From Microvirga terrestris (GTDB taxonomy: Bacteria > Pseudomonadota > Alphaproteobacteria > Rhizobiales > Beijerinckiaceae), in the NCBI RefSeq assembly GCF_015694425.1, contig NZ_JADQDN010000002.1:434001-498000 (forward strand): a stretch of 64,000 bases of DNA. Direction: 5' to 3'. Each line of letters opens with the position of its first letter. Position 1 is the stretch's first letter. The notes under the pieces were generated by a model that was given only the letters and a program-made list of their open reading frames with translations, had not been told where the DNA came from and made no database searches. Shown piece by piece: positions 46,490-55,678 of the stretch. The position numbers were made by a program, and so were the translations under genes.

Positions 46490-46520
46490 ATGGCCGGGCT
46501 TGCCCGGCCATTTGCTTTTG
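46490..46520 (+). terminator. Rho-independent terminator
   Basis: ATGGCCGGGC, TT loop, GCCCGGCCAT, then TTGCTTTTG, 33 bases after the L,D-transpeptidase stop. Confidence 0.85.
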
Positions 46521-46557
46521 AAGAGTGCATCTTTGGATGGCGAATGCCTTGACGTGA

Positions 46558-47262
46558 TTACGCCCAGTCGCCCTCGTCTCCGCCATCGCCGCCGAAATCG
46601 GCGAAGTCCTGACTGGAATCCTGGTTGCCCTGATCCGGATAGAGCGAATCCGTGATGCCTGCATTGCCGGTGTCAGCGGCCTGATCGGCGCCTCCGAGGC
46701 CGGCCGCAGACGCCACATTGCTCGCTGGATTGTCGCCGCCGCTGAAGGCGCTCGTCAGAGCGTTGGCGATCATCATGCCGCCGGCAACGCCGGCCGCTGT
46801 GGAGAGAGCCGTGCCTAGGAAGCCGCCTCCGCCGCCGCGCTGCATCATGCCACCGCCCCATGGGCCAGGTGCACCCATCATGCCGCCCTGAGGCGCGCCA
46901 TATTGCTGTTGCGGATGGTGCTGCGGCTGTCCCCAGGGCGAAGCCTGACGGGCCGGCGGGGTGTTATAGGCCGGCTCCGGCGGGCGGGCGCCGCCGCCGA
47001 AGATGCTGGAAAGGAAACCGCCCTGTTGGGGCCGCCGGCTTGCCTGATTGAGCTCAGTGCGCAGGTGCTCGTTCTCAGCCTGAAGATTGGCGAGCGCCTG
47101 CTCCTGCACATAAACCGCCTGCGCCATCGCGTAGGGCGCATAGGGCTGCTCGCGCAGCTTCTCAGCGATGAGGCGCTCGGCCTCAGGATCGCGCGGCTGG
47201 TTCGCCACCTGTTCGAGCCGTCGGAAGATGTCGCTGATGACCTGACGTTCCTGATCGTTCAT
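46558..47262 (-). CDS. DUF2076 domain protein
   Basis: A 234-residue protein starting MNDQERQVISDIFRRLEQV, the DUF2076 signature. A short coiled coil (about residues 55-75) is followed by a Pro/Gln/Gly/Met-rich middle with repeated GGG, a hydrophobic glycine-rich stretch at about 155-175 that could sit in a membrane, and an acidic tail ending GDEGDWA. AGGAGG precedes the ATG at 47262. Its role is unknown; DUF2076 proteins are predicted periplasmic ligand-binding sensors in some annotations, without proof. Confidence 0.85.
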   Translation of the reverse strand: MNDQERQVISDIFRRLEQVANQPRDPEAERLIAEKLREQPYAPYAMAQAVYVQEQALANLQAENEHLRTELNQASRRPQQGGFLSSIFGGGARPPEPAYNTPPARQASPWGQPQHHPQQQYGAPQGGMMGAPGPWGGGMMQRGGGGGFLGTALSTAAGVAGGMMIANALTSAFSGGDNPASNVASAAGLGGADQAADTGNAGITDSLYPDQGNQDSSQDFADFGGDGGDEGDWA

Positions 47263-47317
47263 GGCAAGCCTCCTGAGTGACCGTTGGAGACAGATGTAAG
47301 CATGGCCATCAGGTTTG

Positions 47318-47914
47318 TTAGGGGTGTGCGAGGCCGAGCCTGCGCATATTCCGCAGGGCCTGCGGTGCAATGGCTTCCAATTCCTGGAGTTCACGCCACT
47401 CGGCCCCATGCACCTCGGTCAGGTCGGGCCGGAGGGCCGCGCTCTCCCGGGCTCTCACTACATAGCGGATATCGTGGTGCCAGTGCTCGGGCTCGCCGCG
47501 CTTAGGACGGGCGGGAATGCGGTGGCTGTCGATGTCGATGGGCAGACCGGACATGCGATGCCAGGGATCGATCACAAGCCCCTCCATGCCGGTCTCCTCC
47601 CGGGCTTCGCGCAGGGCCGAGGCTGCCAGATCCTCTGGTGCCTCGTAATGCCCACCGGGCTGCAGCCAGCGATCGAGAGATCGGTGATGGATCAGCAGGA
47701 TTCTTTTGCCCGTTGCGTCGAGGATGAAAGCCGATGTGGTGACATGGCCCGGAAAGGTGCGACGGGAATGAATGTCATCCCCGTTTGCGATCTGCTCCCG
47801 CAGGAGAGCATGGCCTTCCTCAGGCCCGTCGAACGCATTCGCATGCCGGTCCAGCATCGTCTTCACCTGCTCCCTGAAGGCTGCAGCGTCGAAGCTCGAA
47901 GATGAGGCAACCAC
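47318..47914 (-). CDS. Nudix hydrolase
   Basis: A 198-residue protein with a complete Nudix box (GHYEAPEDLAASALREAREE followed by TGM), which binds the divalent metal used to hydrolyse nucleoside diphosphate-linked compounds. The preceding LQPGG matches the usual context. Substrate not evident. Its start is 6 bases from the SDR gene stop, so it probably shares a transcript with it. Confidence 0.93.
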   Translation of the reverse strand: MVASSSSFDAAAFREQVKTMLDRHANAFDGPEEGHALLREQIANGDDIHSRRTFPGHVTTSAFILDATGKRILLIHHRSLDRWLQPGGHYEAPEDLAASALREAREETGMEGLVIDPWHRMSGLPIDIDSHRIPARPKRGEPEHWHHDIRYVVRARESAALRPDLTEVHGAEWRELQELEAIAPQALRNMRRLGLAHP

Positions 47915-47920
47915 TGCCGC

Positions 47921-48772
47921 CTAACCTTGCATAACCTTGGCGAAAGCATCCTTGTAGTCAGGATGCCAGCGCGACAGGGGCGGACGGTTCTCGATGATGT
48001 CCTCGGCGGCCCAGCGGATGCGCTTCTCGTCCATCTCCCGCGTAGTCTCGTTGTCCGGGCACAGCATATAGAAATCGCCCCGCTCCAAGGCCTGCAGCAG
48101 GAAATCGATGACCTGTTCGGGAGTCCAGGCGCCGGGAGGCTTCTCGGCGACGCCTCTGGCCTTGGTGAAGCCCGTATAGACGAAGCCCGGGATGAGCAGG
48201 TGCGCCGTCACTTGGGCCTCGGGCGCGTTGCGCAGCTCATACGCCAGCGCCTCGGTCAAAACCTTCACGCCGGCCTTCGATACATTGTAGGCCGTGTCAC
48301 CCGGCGGTGTGGTGATGCCCTGCTTCGAACCGGTGTTGATGATGGCGCACGGGCTCCCCTGCTCGATCATGGCAGGAGCGAAAGTCTGCACGCCGTTGAT
48401 CACGCCCCAGAGATTCGTTTCCAGAATGGCCCGCCAGCGCTGCGGATCGCCGAAGATCTGTCCACCGCCCTCGGTGCCGGCATTGTTCATCAGCACAGCG
48501 ACGTCGCCGAAAGCCGCATAGACCGTGTCTTTCAGGCGCTCGACATCTTCGCGCCGGCTCACGTCGGCTGCGACGGCCAGAACGTTGTCCCGATTGCCGG
48601 CAACGCCTGCCACCTCTTCAGCGCTTCGTTCGAGTGCCTCGCCTTCGAGGTCCGCCAGGCAGACCTTCATTCCGAAACCCGCGAAGCGCTTCGCGGCCGC
48701 AAGCCCGATGCCGCTGGCGGCTCCGGTGATGACGGCAACGCGGTTGGGGGTGATTGCTGGGTGCTGCGCCAT
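47921..48772 (-). CDS. Short-chain dehydrogenase/reductase
   Basis: A 283-residue classical SDR. TGAASGIG is the nucleotide-binding motif, NNAG is present, and the catalytic Ser lies in TGSKQG with Tyr and Lys in YNVSK. ATG 48772 (MAQHPAI) has an AAGGA in front; an upstream in-frame start adds 25 residues. It oxidises or reduces an alcohol or ketone with NAD(P)H. The Nudix gene follows closely. Confidence 0.92.
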   Translation of the reverse strand: MAQHPAITPNRVAVITGAASGIGLAAAKRFAGFGMKVCLADLEGEALERSAEEVAGVAGNRDNVLAVAADVSRREDVERLKDTVYAAFGDVAVLMNNAGTEGGGQIFGDPQRWRAILETNLWGVINGVQTFAPAMIEQGSPCAIINTGSKQGITTPPGDTAYNVSKAGVKVLTEALAYELRNAPEAQVTAHLLIPGFVYTGFTKARGVAEKPPGAWTPEQVIDFLLQALERGDFYMLCPDNETTREMDEKRIRWAAEDIIENRPPLSRWHPDYKDAFAKVMQG

Positions 48773-48886
48773 CGTGACGATCCTTGGGTTCGGCCTCGAA
48801 GCCGATGCGATTCCGTGATGGACCCAAACTGGGGCGCCTAAGATCATTCGCCAAGGCGCATCGCGAATGGACGTTATGCGGCTGAG

Positions 48887-48920
48887 AAAAAAGAAAAGCC
48901 CCGCATCGCTGCGGGGCTGT
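48887..48920 (-). terminator. Rho-independent terminator of coiled-coil gene
   Basis: On the minus strand AGCCCCGCA, loop GCGA, TGCGGGGCT then TTTCTTTTTTC. It is 14 bases after the stop at 48934. Confidence 0.92.
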
Positions 48921-48933
48921 GGAGGTAGGCGCC

Positions 48934-50454
48934 TTACTCTGCGTCCGGCGACTTGAGGGGCCGGACATTGGTCTCGGCCTCCTCCTCGTCGAAGAGGGAC
49001 GGATCGTCCTCCTGCGTGTCGAGGCGGGTCTTCTTGCGCAGGGCCACGTATTTCTTCTGGATCTTGGTGCGGCTCTCGCGGGCGATTTCGAGGGCGCCCT
49101 GCACGAGGGAGCGCTCAGCCTTCTCGTTCTGCAGCTCCTCCGTGAGGCGCCGGTTGGCGGCCTCGAGCGCGCTGCGATCCTGCTCGAAGCGCTTGGTGAG
49201 CTGATCGATGCGCTCGGAGAGGCTTGCCACCTTGTTGTCGGAGCTTTCGATCTGGAAGTCCTTGGCCGCAATGGCCTTGCCCAGCATCTCCACGCGCTCC
49301 TGCAGCTCGATACGCGAGCGCTGGAGTTCGTTGACCATGGCCACCTGACGCTCGACCTCCTGCTGCGTTGCCTCCAGGCGACGGTCGAGGGTGTTCTTCT
49401 CGATGGTGGTCTCTTTCAGATTGCGCTCGACGCCGCGAAGGGCCTCGTTCTTGTCGCGGAGCTGGTCGCGGGTATGGGCCAGGATCTTGTCGGTGGCCGA
49501 GAGACGCGAGGTCAGTCCCTCGATCTTCATGTCGAGCGAGGAGAGATCGGTCTGGTGGGCCGAACGCTCGGAATCGATCTGCGTTTCGAGGCGCTGGCGC
49601 AGCACCTGCTCGGCCATGAGCTTGGTCTCGAGTTCGGAGGCGCGCTGGCGTGTGGATTCGAGCTGCGTCTCCAGCTCGCCGTAGCGGTTGGTCAGGCTGG
49701 AGAGGCGGTAGTTCTGCTCCTCGGCCACCTTCTGCAGTCGTTTGACTTCGTGATCGAGCAGCCCGTTGCGCTCGCGGGTCTCGATGAGCTCCCGCTCGGC
49801 CCGGGCCACCGTCTGGTCCGCTTCCTGGGCTTCCAGGCGCAGGGCCTGGTTCTCTTCCGTGATGTTGCGGGCGCGCTCAGTCTCGATGGCGAGCTGATTC
49901 TCCAAGTCGGCGACGATCGCCTCCTTGTCCTTCACGTTCAGGCGCAGGTCCTCGATGAAGCTGTCCTGCTCGCGGAGCTTGGACTCCGCCTTACGCAACT
50001 GGGATACGGCGGCGTTGAGATCGTCCACCGTCCGAGCATGAACGCTGCCGATATCCCCCAGCTCCCGGCGCAGGGCCTGAGCGTTCTCGGTTTCCTGCTT
50101 GAGCACCGCCTCGGTCTCGAGCAGCCGCGACTGGAGCTGCGGATAGCTGCGAATGAGCTCGGTCACCGGCTCGTTCAGGAGGGCGAAGTCCTCTTTGAGG
50201 CTGCGAAGCTCCTCCAGCCGGTCGATCATGTTGGCGAACCGAACGCGGATCAGCTCGTTCTTCTGGCCGACCGAATCGAGCATGCCGTTGGGCCGGACCA
50301 TGACCGGCTCGGCCTTTTCCGGCGCAGCCGGTGCCGGGAGCGCCGGGGCAGCCGCGGCTCCGCCGCCCTGCGGCTGCGCCAGGAGAGAGGCGGACTCGGC
50401 CTCATCCTGCTTTTTGCCAAAACGGTTCCTGAAAGACGTCCACCCCGAAGACAT
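48934..50454 (-). CDS. Long coiled-coil protein, crescentin-like
   Basis: A 506-residue protein. Residues 1-50 are an Ala/Pro-rich head with basic spots; residues about 60-465 are almost continuous heptad-type Leu/Glu/Arg-rich coiled coil; the tail is acidic (QEDDPSLFDEEEAETNV). No ATPase heads are present, so it is not an SMC protein. The design resembles intermediate-filament-like coiled-coil proteins of alphaproteobacteria, such as crescentin and the scaffold-forming Scc/FilP types; the similarity is only in architecture. It likely forms a cytoskeletal scaffold. A strong terminator follows. Confidence 0.75.
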   Translation of the reverse strand: MSSGWTSFRNRFGKKQDEAESASLLAQPQGGGAAAAPALPAPAAPEKAEPVMVRPNGMLDSVGQKNELIRVRFANMIDRLEELRSLKEDFALLNEPVTELIRSYPQLQSRLLETEAVLKQETENAQALRRELGDIGSVHARTVDDLNAAVSQLRKAESKLREQDSFIEDLRLNVKDKEAIVADLENQLAIETERARNITEENQALRLEAQEADQTVARAERELIETRERNGLLDHEVKRLQKVAEEQNYRLSSLTNRYGELETQLESTRQRASELETKLMAEQVLRQRLETQIDSERSAHQTDLSSLDMKIEGLTSRLSATDKILAHTRDQLRDKNEALRGVERNLKETTIEKNTLDRRLEATQQEVERQVAMVNELQRSRIELQERVEMLGKAIAAKDFQIESSDNKVASLSERIDQLTKRFEQDRSALEAANRRLTEELQNEKAERSLVQGALEIARESRTKIQKKYVALRKKTRLDTQEDDPSLFDEEEAETNVRPLKSPDAE

Positions 50455-50554
50455 GATGCCGGCCCTTACGTCCTGAAATTCATACTTTCCTAACTTTTAA
50501 CCCAGGCCGGGCCAGTTTGGAAATAAAATTTCGTTGCGTAAGAGTGTAGCAGCC

Positions 50555-51910
50555 TTACTCTGCCGCGATGGTTAACGGCTGCTCGAAGCGCTTGCCGAAG
50601 CCGGCCTCCTCCAGCGTTTCCGGGATGGGGCCGCCAGTCGCCCAGTCGAGAAGCTCGACCGTATGGACGATGGGGATCCCGGTCCCCTGGCCGATCTGGG
50701 TCATGCAGCCGATATTGCCGGTGGCGATGAGGTCGGGCTTGGTGCGCTCGATATTGGCGACCTTGCGGGCCCGGAGCTGGGCGGCGATCTCCGGCTGGAG
50801 CAGGTTGTAGGTGCCGGCCGAGCCGCAGCAGATATGCCCCTCCGGCACGTCCTTCACGGTGAAGCCCGCTTTTTTCAGCAGGGTCTTCGGCTCGGTGCGG
50901 ATGGCCTGGCCGTGCTGCATGGAGCAGGCGGAATGATAGGCCACCACGAGATCCGTCTCGCGCACCGGCTCCATGAGCGTCAGGGAGGTGACGTATTCGG
51001 TAATATCCTTGGCGATGGCGGAAACACGGGCCGCCTTCTCGGCGTAGTTCGGGTCCTCCCGGAACATGAAGCCGTAATCCTTGATCGTGGTGCCGCAGCC
51101 GGACGCCGTGATGACGATGGTATCCAGCCCCTCCCCGTCCATCTCGGCGATCCACGCGTCGATGTTGCGCTTGGCAAAGTCGTGGCTTTGCTCGTCCCGG
51201 CCCATATGGTGGACGAGAGCGCCGCAGCACCCCTCCCCCTTCGGCTGGACTACATCGACGCCATGGCGGTTGAGGAGGCGGATGGCGGCCTCGTTGAAGC
51301 CGGGCTTGAGCACCGGCTGGGCGCAGCCGGACAGGATGGCAACGCGGCCCCGCCGCTCCCCATGCGCCTTGTAGGTGCCGGGTTGATCGAAGGGCGTGCG
51401 GGGCGGCACCCGCACGGGCGCCAGCTCGATCATGGCCTGAAGGCGATTGCCCAGCAGCGGCAGCGCACCGATGAGGCCTTTGAGGGGCTTTGCCAGCATC
51501 GCGGCGCCAAGCGCGACGCGGAAACGGTTCGGATAGGGCAGCACGCTAGCGAGAATCCAGCGCAGGAGCCGGTCATGCCACGGCCGCGTGTAGGTGGCCT
51601 CGATATAGGCGCGGGCATGGTCGACCAGATGCATGTAATGCACGCCGGACGGACAGGTGGTCATGCAGGAAAGGCACGAGAGGCACCGGTCGATGTGCTT
51701 GACCACCTCAGGCGAGGCGGGCTTACCGCTCTCCAGCATGTCCTTCATCAGGTAGATGCGCCCGCGCGGCGAGTCGAGCTCGTCCCCGAGCAGCAGGTAG
51801 GTCGGGCAGGTGGCGGTGCAGAAGCCGCAATGGACACAGGTGCGGAGGATCTTCTCCGACGCCGCCATGGCGGGATCTTTCAATTGATCGGGCGTGAAAT
51901 TGGTTTGCAT
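50555..51910 (-). CDS. glcF: Glycolate oxidase iron-sulfur subunit
   Basis: A 451-residue electron-transfer subunit. Two 4Fe-4S clusters are formed by CVHCGFCTATCP and CLSCLSCMTTCP near the N-terminus, and two CCG (cysteine-rich) domains follow, with GCCGALVHHMG and CCGSAGTYNLL. It passes electrons from GlcD/GlcE to the membrane quinone pool. Last gene of the operon, separated by 9 bases from the DUF2585 gene. Confidence 0.96.
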   Translation of the reverse strand: MQTNFTPDQLKDPAMAASEKILRTCVHCGFCTATCPTYLLLGDELDSPRGRIYLMKDMLESGKPASPEVVKHIDRCLSCLSCMTTCPSGVHYMHLVDHARAYIEATYTRPWHDRLLRWILASVLPYPNRFRVALGAAMLAKPLKGLIGALPLLGNRLQAMIELAPVRVPPRTPFDQPGTYKAHGERRGRVAILSGCAQPVLKPGFNEAAIRLLNRHGVDVVQPKGEGCCGALVHHMGRDEQSHDFAKRNIDAWIAEMDGEGLDTIVITASGCGTTIKDYGFMFREDPNYAEKAARVSAIAKDITEYVTSLTLMEPVRETDLVVAYHSACSMQHGQAIRTEPKTLLKKAGFTVKDVPEGHICCGSAGTYNLLQPEIAAQLRARKVANIERTKPDLIATGNIGCMTQIGQGTGIPIVHTVELLDWATGGPIPETLEEAGFGKRFEQPLTIAAE

Positions 51911-51919
51911 GATTTTAAC

Positions 51920-52537
51920 TCACAACGCCCCTTGCCATTGATTGATAGCATCAATGGGCTGGATCAGCATGATGATGTTCAGGATCAGGTTGTCGCGGAT
52001 CCAGTAGCCCACGAAGGCCTCCATGATCACTGCCACGAGAACCGTCAGCCAGACGGGCCAGAGCCGCGCCAGCACGAACCCGGCGATCATGGCGACAATG
52101 TCCGACACGGAATTGATGACGCTGTCGCCGTAATAATCGAGGGCGATGGTCGTCGCACGATAGCGATCAATGATAACGTTAGTGTTCTCGGCGATCTCCC
52201 ACGCCGCTTCCAGCCCGATGGCGAGCAGGAGTGCGATGCCGAAGGGCAGCGCCCTGCCCCTCAGGAGACCGAACAGCCAGGCGCCGCAATAGAACAGAAA
52301 ACCATGAATGACATGGGATGGCGTGTACCAATCTGTCAAGTGCTGCGAGTTGCCGGAATCCTTCACGGTCCCATGCCACAACTCGACCGTGCCGCAGGTA
52401 CAGATCGGGGTGCGGCCCATTGCCAGAAGAATGGCGGCAGTCACCGCAATGAGCCCAAGGGCGAGCCCGATCACCAGCGGGGGCCGCATACCTTGCGAGG
52501 CTTTAGATCGAAGAGCTAGTGAAGCCGTCCCTGCCAT
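51920..52537 (-). CDS. DUF2585/UPF0314 membrane protein
   Basis: A 205-residue integral membrane protein with about five helices and the recognisable family words [28 protein letters not shown] and [11 protein letters not shown]. It is widespread in Hyphomicrobiales and its role is unknown. It sits one base after the glcE stop and 9 bases before glcF, so it is translated from the glycolate oxidase mRNA. ATG 52537 is used; ATG 52552 overlaps glcE. The tight placement suggests a job in the same membrane complex; that is inference. Confidence 0.86.
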   Translation of the reverse strand: MAGTASLALRSKASQGMRPPLVIGLALGLIAVTAAILLAMGRTPICTCGTVELWHGTVKDSGNSQHLTDWYTPSHVIHGFLFYCGAWLFGLLRGRALPFGIALLLAIGLEAAWEIAENTNVIIDRYRATTIALDYYGDSVINSVSDIVAMIAGFVLARLWPVWLTVLVAVIMEAFVGYWIRDNLILNIIMLIQPIDAINQWQGAL

Positions 52538-52538
52538 G

Positions 52539-53723
52539 TCAGATCCCCGCATACATCCGGCCCGGATTGAGAATCCCGGCCGGATCGAAGGACGCCTTGA
52601 TGCCGCGGGTCAGCGTCATCAGCGCGTCGGACTGCGGCTCGAACACGTCGAGGGTCGAGCGAACCTCTACGGGCGCACGCACGAGGGTTGCATGGCCGCC
52701 GTAGGTTCTGGTGGCTTCGCGCAAGACGGAGGCACCGGCATCGCCGTTGGCCGGGGTCGAGATCCAGAGGAGGCCGCCCCCCCAGTCGTAGAACCATTGC
52801 GCGTCGAGAGCCTGCGCCACATGCGCGGCAACATCGGGTCCCTTGGTCGGCGCGGTGGAGACGCGCCAGATCGCGCGTTGGCCCTGATCGGTCAAAATCG
52901 TTACATCGCGCACCGATTGCCAGAGCGCCTCGGCGCCCACGCCTTCGAGAATGTCCATGAACCGGAAGCGCTTGAACAGGCGCTTGAGCTCGTTCATGCG
53001 GTAATCGACCGAGACCCGGAATCCTTCGAGCCGGATCAGCGTGCTGCCGCCGCGCCGGTCCCGGTCGGGCAGATGCGCCGCGCCCGTCACGTCAAAGGGC
53101 GAACCAAGCGCCATCGACAGGGCCTCGATGGCCTGGCTGTCGTCGAGGCCGCGGATGACCAGCGTTGCCATGCGCTCCGGTTTGGGCAGCACCTTGAAGG
53201 TGACTTCCGTGAGAAAGCCTAGCGTCCCCCAGGAGCCCGCCATGAGCTTCACGAGATCGAGCCCCGTGACGTTCTTCATCACGCGCCCGCCGGATTTCAC
53301 CACCTCGCCGCGCCCGTTGACGAAGCGCACGCCGATGAGGCTGTCACGCGCAGCCCCCGCCATGATCCGGCGTGGGCCGGAGATGTTCATGGCAGCGATC
53401 GCCCCGATGGTCGGATTGCCCCTGGTGCCGAGAATCGAACGATAATCCATCGGCTCGAAGGGCAGCTCTTGTCCCTTTGCGGCAAGGACGCGCATGACCT
53501 CCAGCACCGGCGTGCCGCTACGCGCCGAGATCACCAGCTCGGCCGGCTCGTAGAGGGTGATGCCCGACATGGCAGCGGACGAGATCGAGGCATCGGTCTG
53601 GTTCGGGCGCCCCATCGGCGCCTTGGTGCCATTGCCGGCAACATTCAGCAGCGTGCCCTTCTTGGCAGCCTCGCGGATGATGATGGAGGTGTCCTGCTCG
53701 TCGCGGGGAGTGTGAGTGGTCAC
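52539..53723 (-). CDS. glcE: Glycolate oxidase FAD-binding subunit
   Basis: A 394-residue FAD-linked oxidase subunit. The FAD-binding type 4 domain is seen in [29 protein letters not shown] and the [19 protein letters not shown] segment. It starts with a GTG that overlaps the glcD stop (GTGA), so it is probably translationally coupled to GlcD. It acts with GlcD and GlcF in glycolate oxidation. Confidence 0.95.
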   Translation of the reverse strand: MTTHTPRDEQDTSIIIREAAKKGTLLNVAGNGTKAPMGRPNQTDASISSAAMSGITLYEPAELVISARSGTPVLEVMRVLAAKGQELPFEPMDYRSILGTRGNPTIGAIAAMNISGPRRIMAGAARDSLIGVRFVNGRGEVVKSGGRVMKNVTGLDLVKLMAGSWGTLGFLTEVTFKVLPKPERMATLVIRGLDDSQAIEALSMALGSPFDVTGAAHLPDRDRRGGSTLIRLEGFRVSVDYRMNELKRLFKRFRFMDILEGVGAEALWQSVRDVTILTDQGQRAIWRVSTAPTKGPDVAAHVAQALDAQWFYDWGGGLLWISTPANGDAGASVLREATRTYGGHATLVRAPVEVRSTLDVFEPQSDALMTLTRGIKASFDPAGILNPGRMYAGI

Positions 53724-55153
53724 GCGGCGAACCTTCCTTCGAGCGGAAACACTTTCGCGGGGTTGAGCAGCCAGCCGGGATCGAACACGCCGCGCACGCG
53801 CATCTGCTGCTCCAGATCGACGGGATTGAACTGGTAGGTCATCAGATCGCGCTTCTCGATGCCCACGCCGTGCTCACCGGTCAGACAACCGCCGACCTCG
53901 ACGCAGAGCTTGAGGATATCCTCACCCGCCTTCTCGGCCTTCTCCATCTCGCCCGGCACGTTGGTGTTGAACATCACGAGCGGATGCAGGTTGCCGTCGC
54001 CGGCATGGAACACGTTAGCGACGCCGAGCCCGTAGGACTTCACGATCTCGTCGATGCGGTTAAGCACATAAGGCAGCTGCCCGGTTGGGATCGTGCCGTC
54101 CATGCAGATGTAGTCGGCCACGCGGCCCGTAGCGCCGAAAGCGGATTTGCGACCCTTCCAGATCGCCGCGCTCTCGGCCTCCGACTGCGACACCTTCATG
54201 GTCTTGGGCTTGAACGGTTCAGAAATGGCGACGATGCGGCGGAGCATGTCGTCGATCTCCTGGTCCGAACCCTCGACCTCAACGATCAGCATGGCCTCCA
54301 CGTCGAGCGGGTAGCCTGCATGGGCGAAGGCCTCGCAGATCTGGATCGCGGGCTTGTCCATATATTCGAGCGCCACCGGGATGATGCCCGCGCCGATGAT
54401 CGCCGCTACGCAGGCGCCGGCATCCTCCGCCTTCTCAAAGCCGAAGAGCGCAGGCCGCGCGCCTTCCGCTGCGCGCAGGATCCGCACCACGGCTTCCGTG
54501 ACCACGCCGAGTTGCCCCTCCGAGCCGCAGACAAGACCGAGGATGTCGTAGCCTGCGGCATCGAGATGCTCGCCGCCGATCTCCACCACCGTGCCGTCGA
54601 GCATCACGAGGGTGACGCCCAGAAGGTTGTTGGTGGTCACGCCGTATTTCAGGCAATGGGCGCCGCCGGAATTCATCGCGATGTTGCCGGCAATCGTGCA
54701 GGCGAGCTGGCTCGACGGATCGGGGGCGTAGAAGAAGTTTTCATGGGCCACCGCCTGGCTGATGCCGAGATTGGTGATCCCGGCCTGGACCCGGGCGGTG
54801 CGGCCCTCGAAGCTCACATCCAGCACCTGGTTCATCTTGGCAACGCCGAGCACGATGGCGTCTGCTTGAGGGATTGCCCCGCCGCACAGCGAGGTTCCGG
54901 CCCCGCGCGGCACCACCTTGACCCCTTGGTCGTTACAGAAGCGCATGATGGCCGAGACCTCCTGCGTGGTGGAGGGCAGCACAACCGCGAGTGGCATCTG
55001 CCGATACGCCGTCAGGCCATCCGTCTCGAAGGCCCGGCGTTCATCCTCGGAGACGATCAGGGCCTCCGACGCGACAAGGCGCCCCAGCCCCTCGATGATG
55101 TCCCTTCGGCGCGCCACAACAGCCTGGTCCGGTTTGGGAAATGCAATGGTCAT
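53720..55153 (-). CDS. glcD: Glycolate oxidase catalytic subunit
   Basis: A 477-residue flavoprotein that oxidises glycolate (and often D-lactate) to glyoxylate or pyruvate. VVPRGAGTSLCGGA is the FAD pyrophosphate-binding segment; AGNIAMNSGGAHC and VCGSEGQLGVVTE continue the fold; the C-terminal CLTGEHGVGIEKRDLM is the substrate-site motif. ATG 55153 has AAGGAGGG; an upstream in-frame start would extend it by 28 residues. First gene of glcD-glcE-DUF2585-glcF. Confidence 0.95.
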   Translation of the reverse strand: MTIAFPKPDQAVVARRRDIIEGLGRLVASEALIVSEDERRAFETDGLTAYRQMPLAVVLPSTTQEVSAIMRFCNDQGVKVVPRGAGTSLCGGAIPQADAIVLGVAKMNQVLDVSFEGRTARVQAGITNLGISQAVAHENFFYAPDPSSQLACTIAGNIAMNSGGAHCLKYGVTTNNLLGVTLVMLDGTVVEIGGEHLDAAGYDILGLVCGSEGQLGVVTEAVVRILRAAEGARPALFGFEKAEDAGACVAAIIGAGIIPVALEYMDKPAIQICEAFAHAGYPLDVEAMLIVEVEGSDQEIDDMLRRIVAISEPFKPKTMKVSQSEAESAAIWKGRKSAFGATGRVADYICMDGTIPTGQLPYVLNRIDEIVKSYGLGVANVFHAGDGNLHPLVMFNTNVPGEMEKAEKAGEDILKLCVEVGGCLTGEHGVGIEKRDLMTYQFNPVDLEQQMRVRGVFDPGWLLNPAKVFPLEGRFAA

Positions 55154-55288
55154 GGAACCCTCCTTGAGGATCATCGCCTGCGCTCGAGGAATAGCTACCT
55201 TAACAATAAGGCGGCTTTCCCTGTGAGCCTTTTCCAATAATGTAGAATCTCTCTAAGATGCGACAGGTGTCCAGCAAAGGAGTTTTTG
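55154..55288. promoter_or_regulatory. Divergent control region between glcD and cytochrome c
   Basis: About 135 bases separate the two divergent operons. A small dyad CCTTA-ACAA-TAAGG lies at 55198-55211. No familiar operator consensus is clear. Both operons oxidise hydroxyacids, so joint control is possible. Confidence 0.4.
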
Positions 55289-55678
55289 ATGCGTTCCTTC
55301 GTTCTATCCGCCGCCCTGGTCATCCTTGGTCTCACTCAGGCCCAAGCTCAGGATGCCGCCGCCGGCGAGAAGGTTTTTGCACAATGCCGGGCCTGTCATC
55401 AGGTTGGACCGAATGCGAAGAACGCTGTGGGCCCTGTCCTGAACGGCCTCTTCGGCCGCCATTCGGGCTCGGTCGAAGGCTACAATTACTCCCCGGCCAA
55501 CAAGAATTCCGGCATTACCTGGGATGAGGCCACGTTCCGCGAATACATCAAGGACCCGAAGGCCAAGATTCCCGGCACCAAGATGATCTTTGCTGGAATC
55601 AAGGATGAGCAGAAGGTCAATGATCTCGTTGCTTACCTGAAGCAGTTCGATGCACAGGGCCAGAAGGCCAGCCAATGA
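55289..55678 (+). CDS. Periplasmic class I cytochrome c
   Basis: A 129-residue protein with a signal peptide (SAALVILGLTQAQAQ), one heme-binding CRACH motif, GPVLNGLFGRHSGSVEGYNYSP and a GTKMIF axial methionine segment. This fits cytochrome c2/c550-type electron carriers of alphaproteobacteria. AAGGAG precedes the ATG at 55289. Its stop overlaps the lutA start as ATGA, so it is translated with LutABC and may carry electrons from lactate oxidation. Confidence 0.92.
   Translation: MRSFVLSAALVILGLTQAQAQDAAAGEKVFAQCRACHQVGPNAKNAVGPVLNGLFGRHSGSVEGYNYSPANKNSGITWDEATFREYIKDPKAKIPGTKMIFAGIKDEQKVNDLVAYLKQFDAQGQKASQ

Noticed and set aside
50663-52519. 618-codon plus-strand frame opposite glcF and the DUF2585 gene
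   Set aside because: Antisense shadow crossing two convincing minus-strand genes; no motifs.
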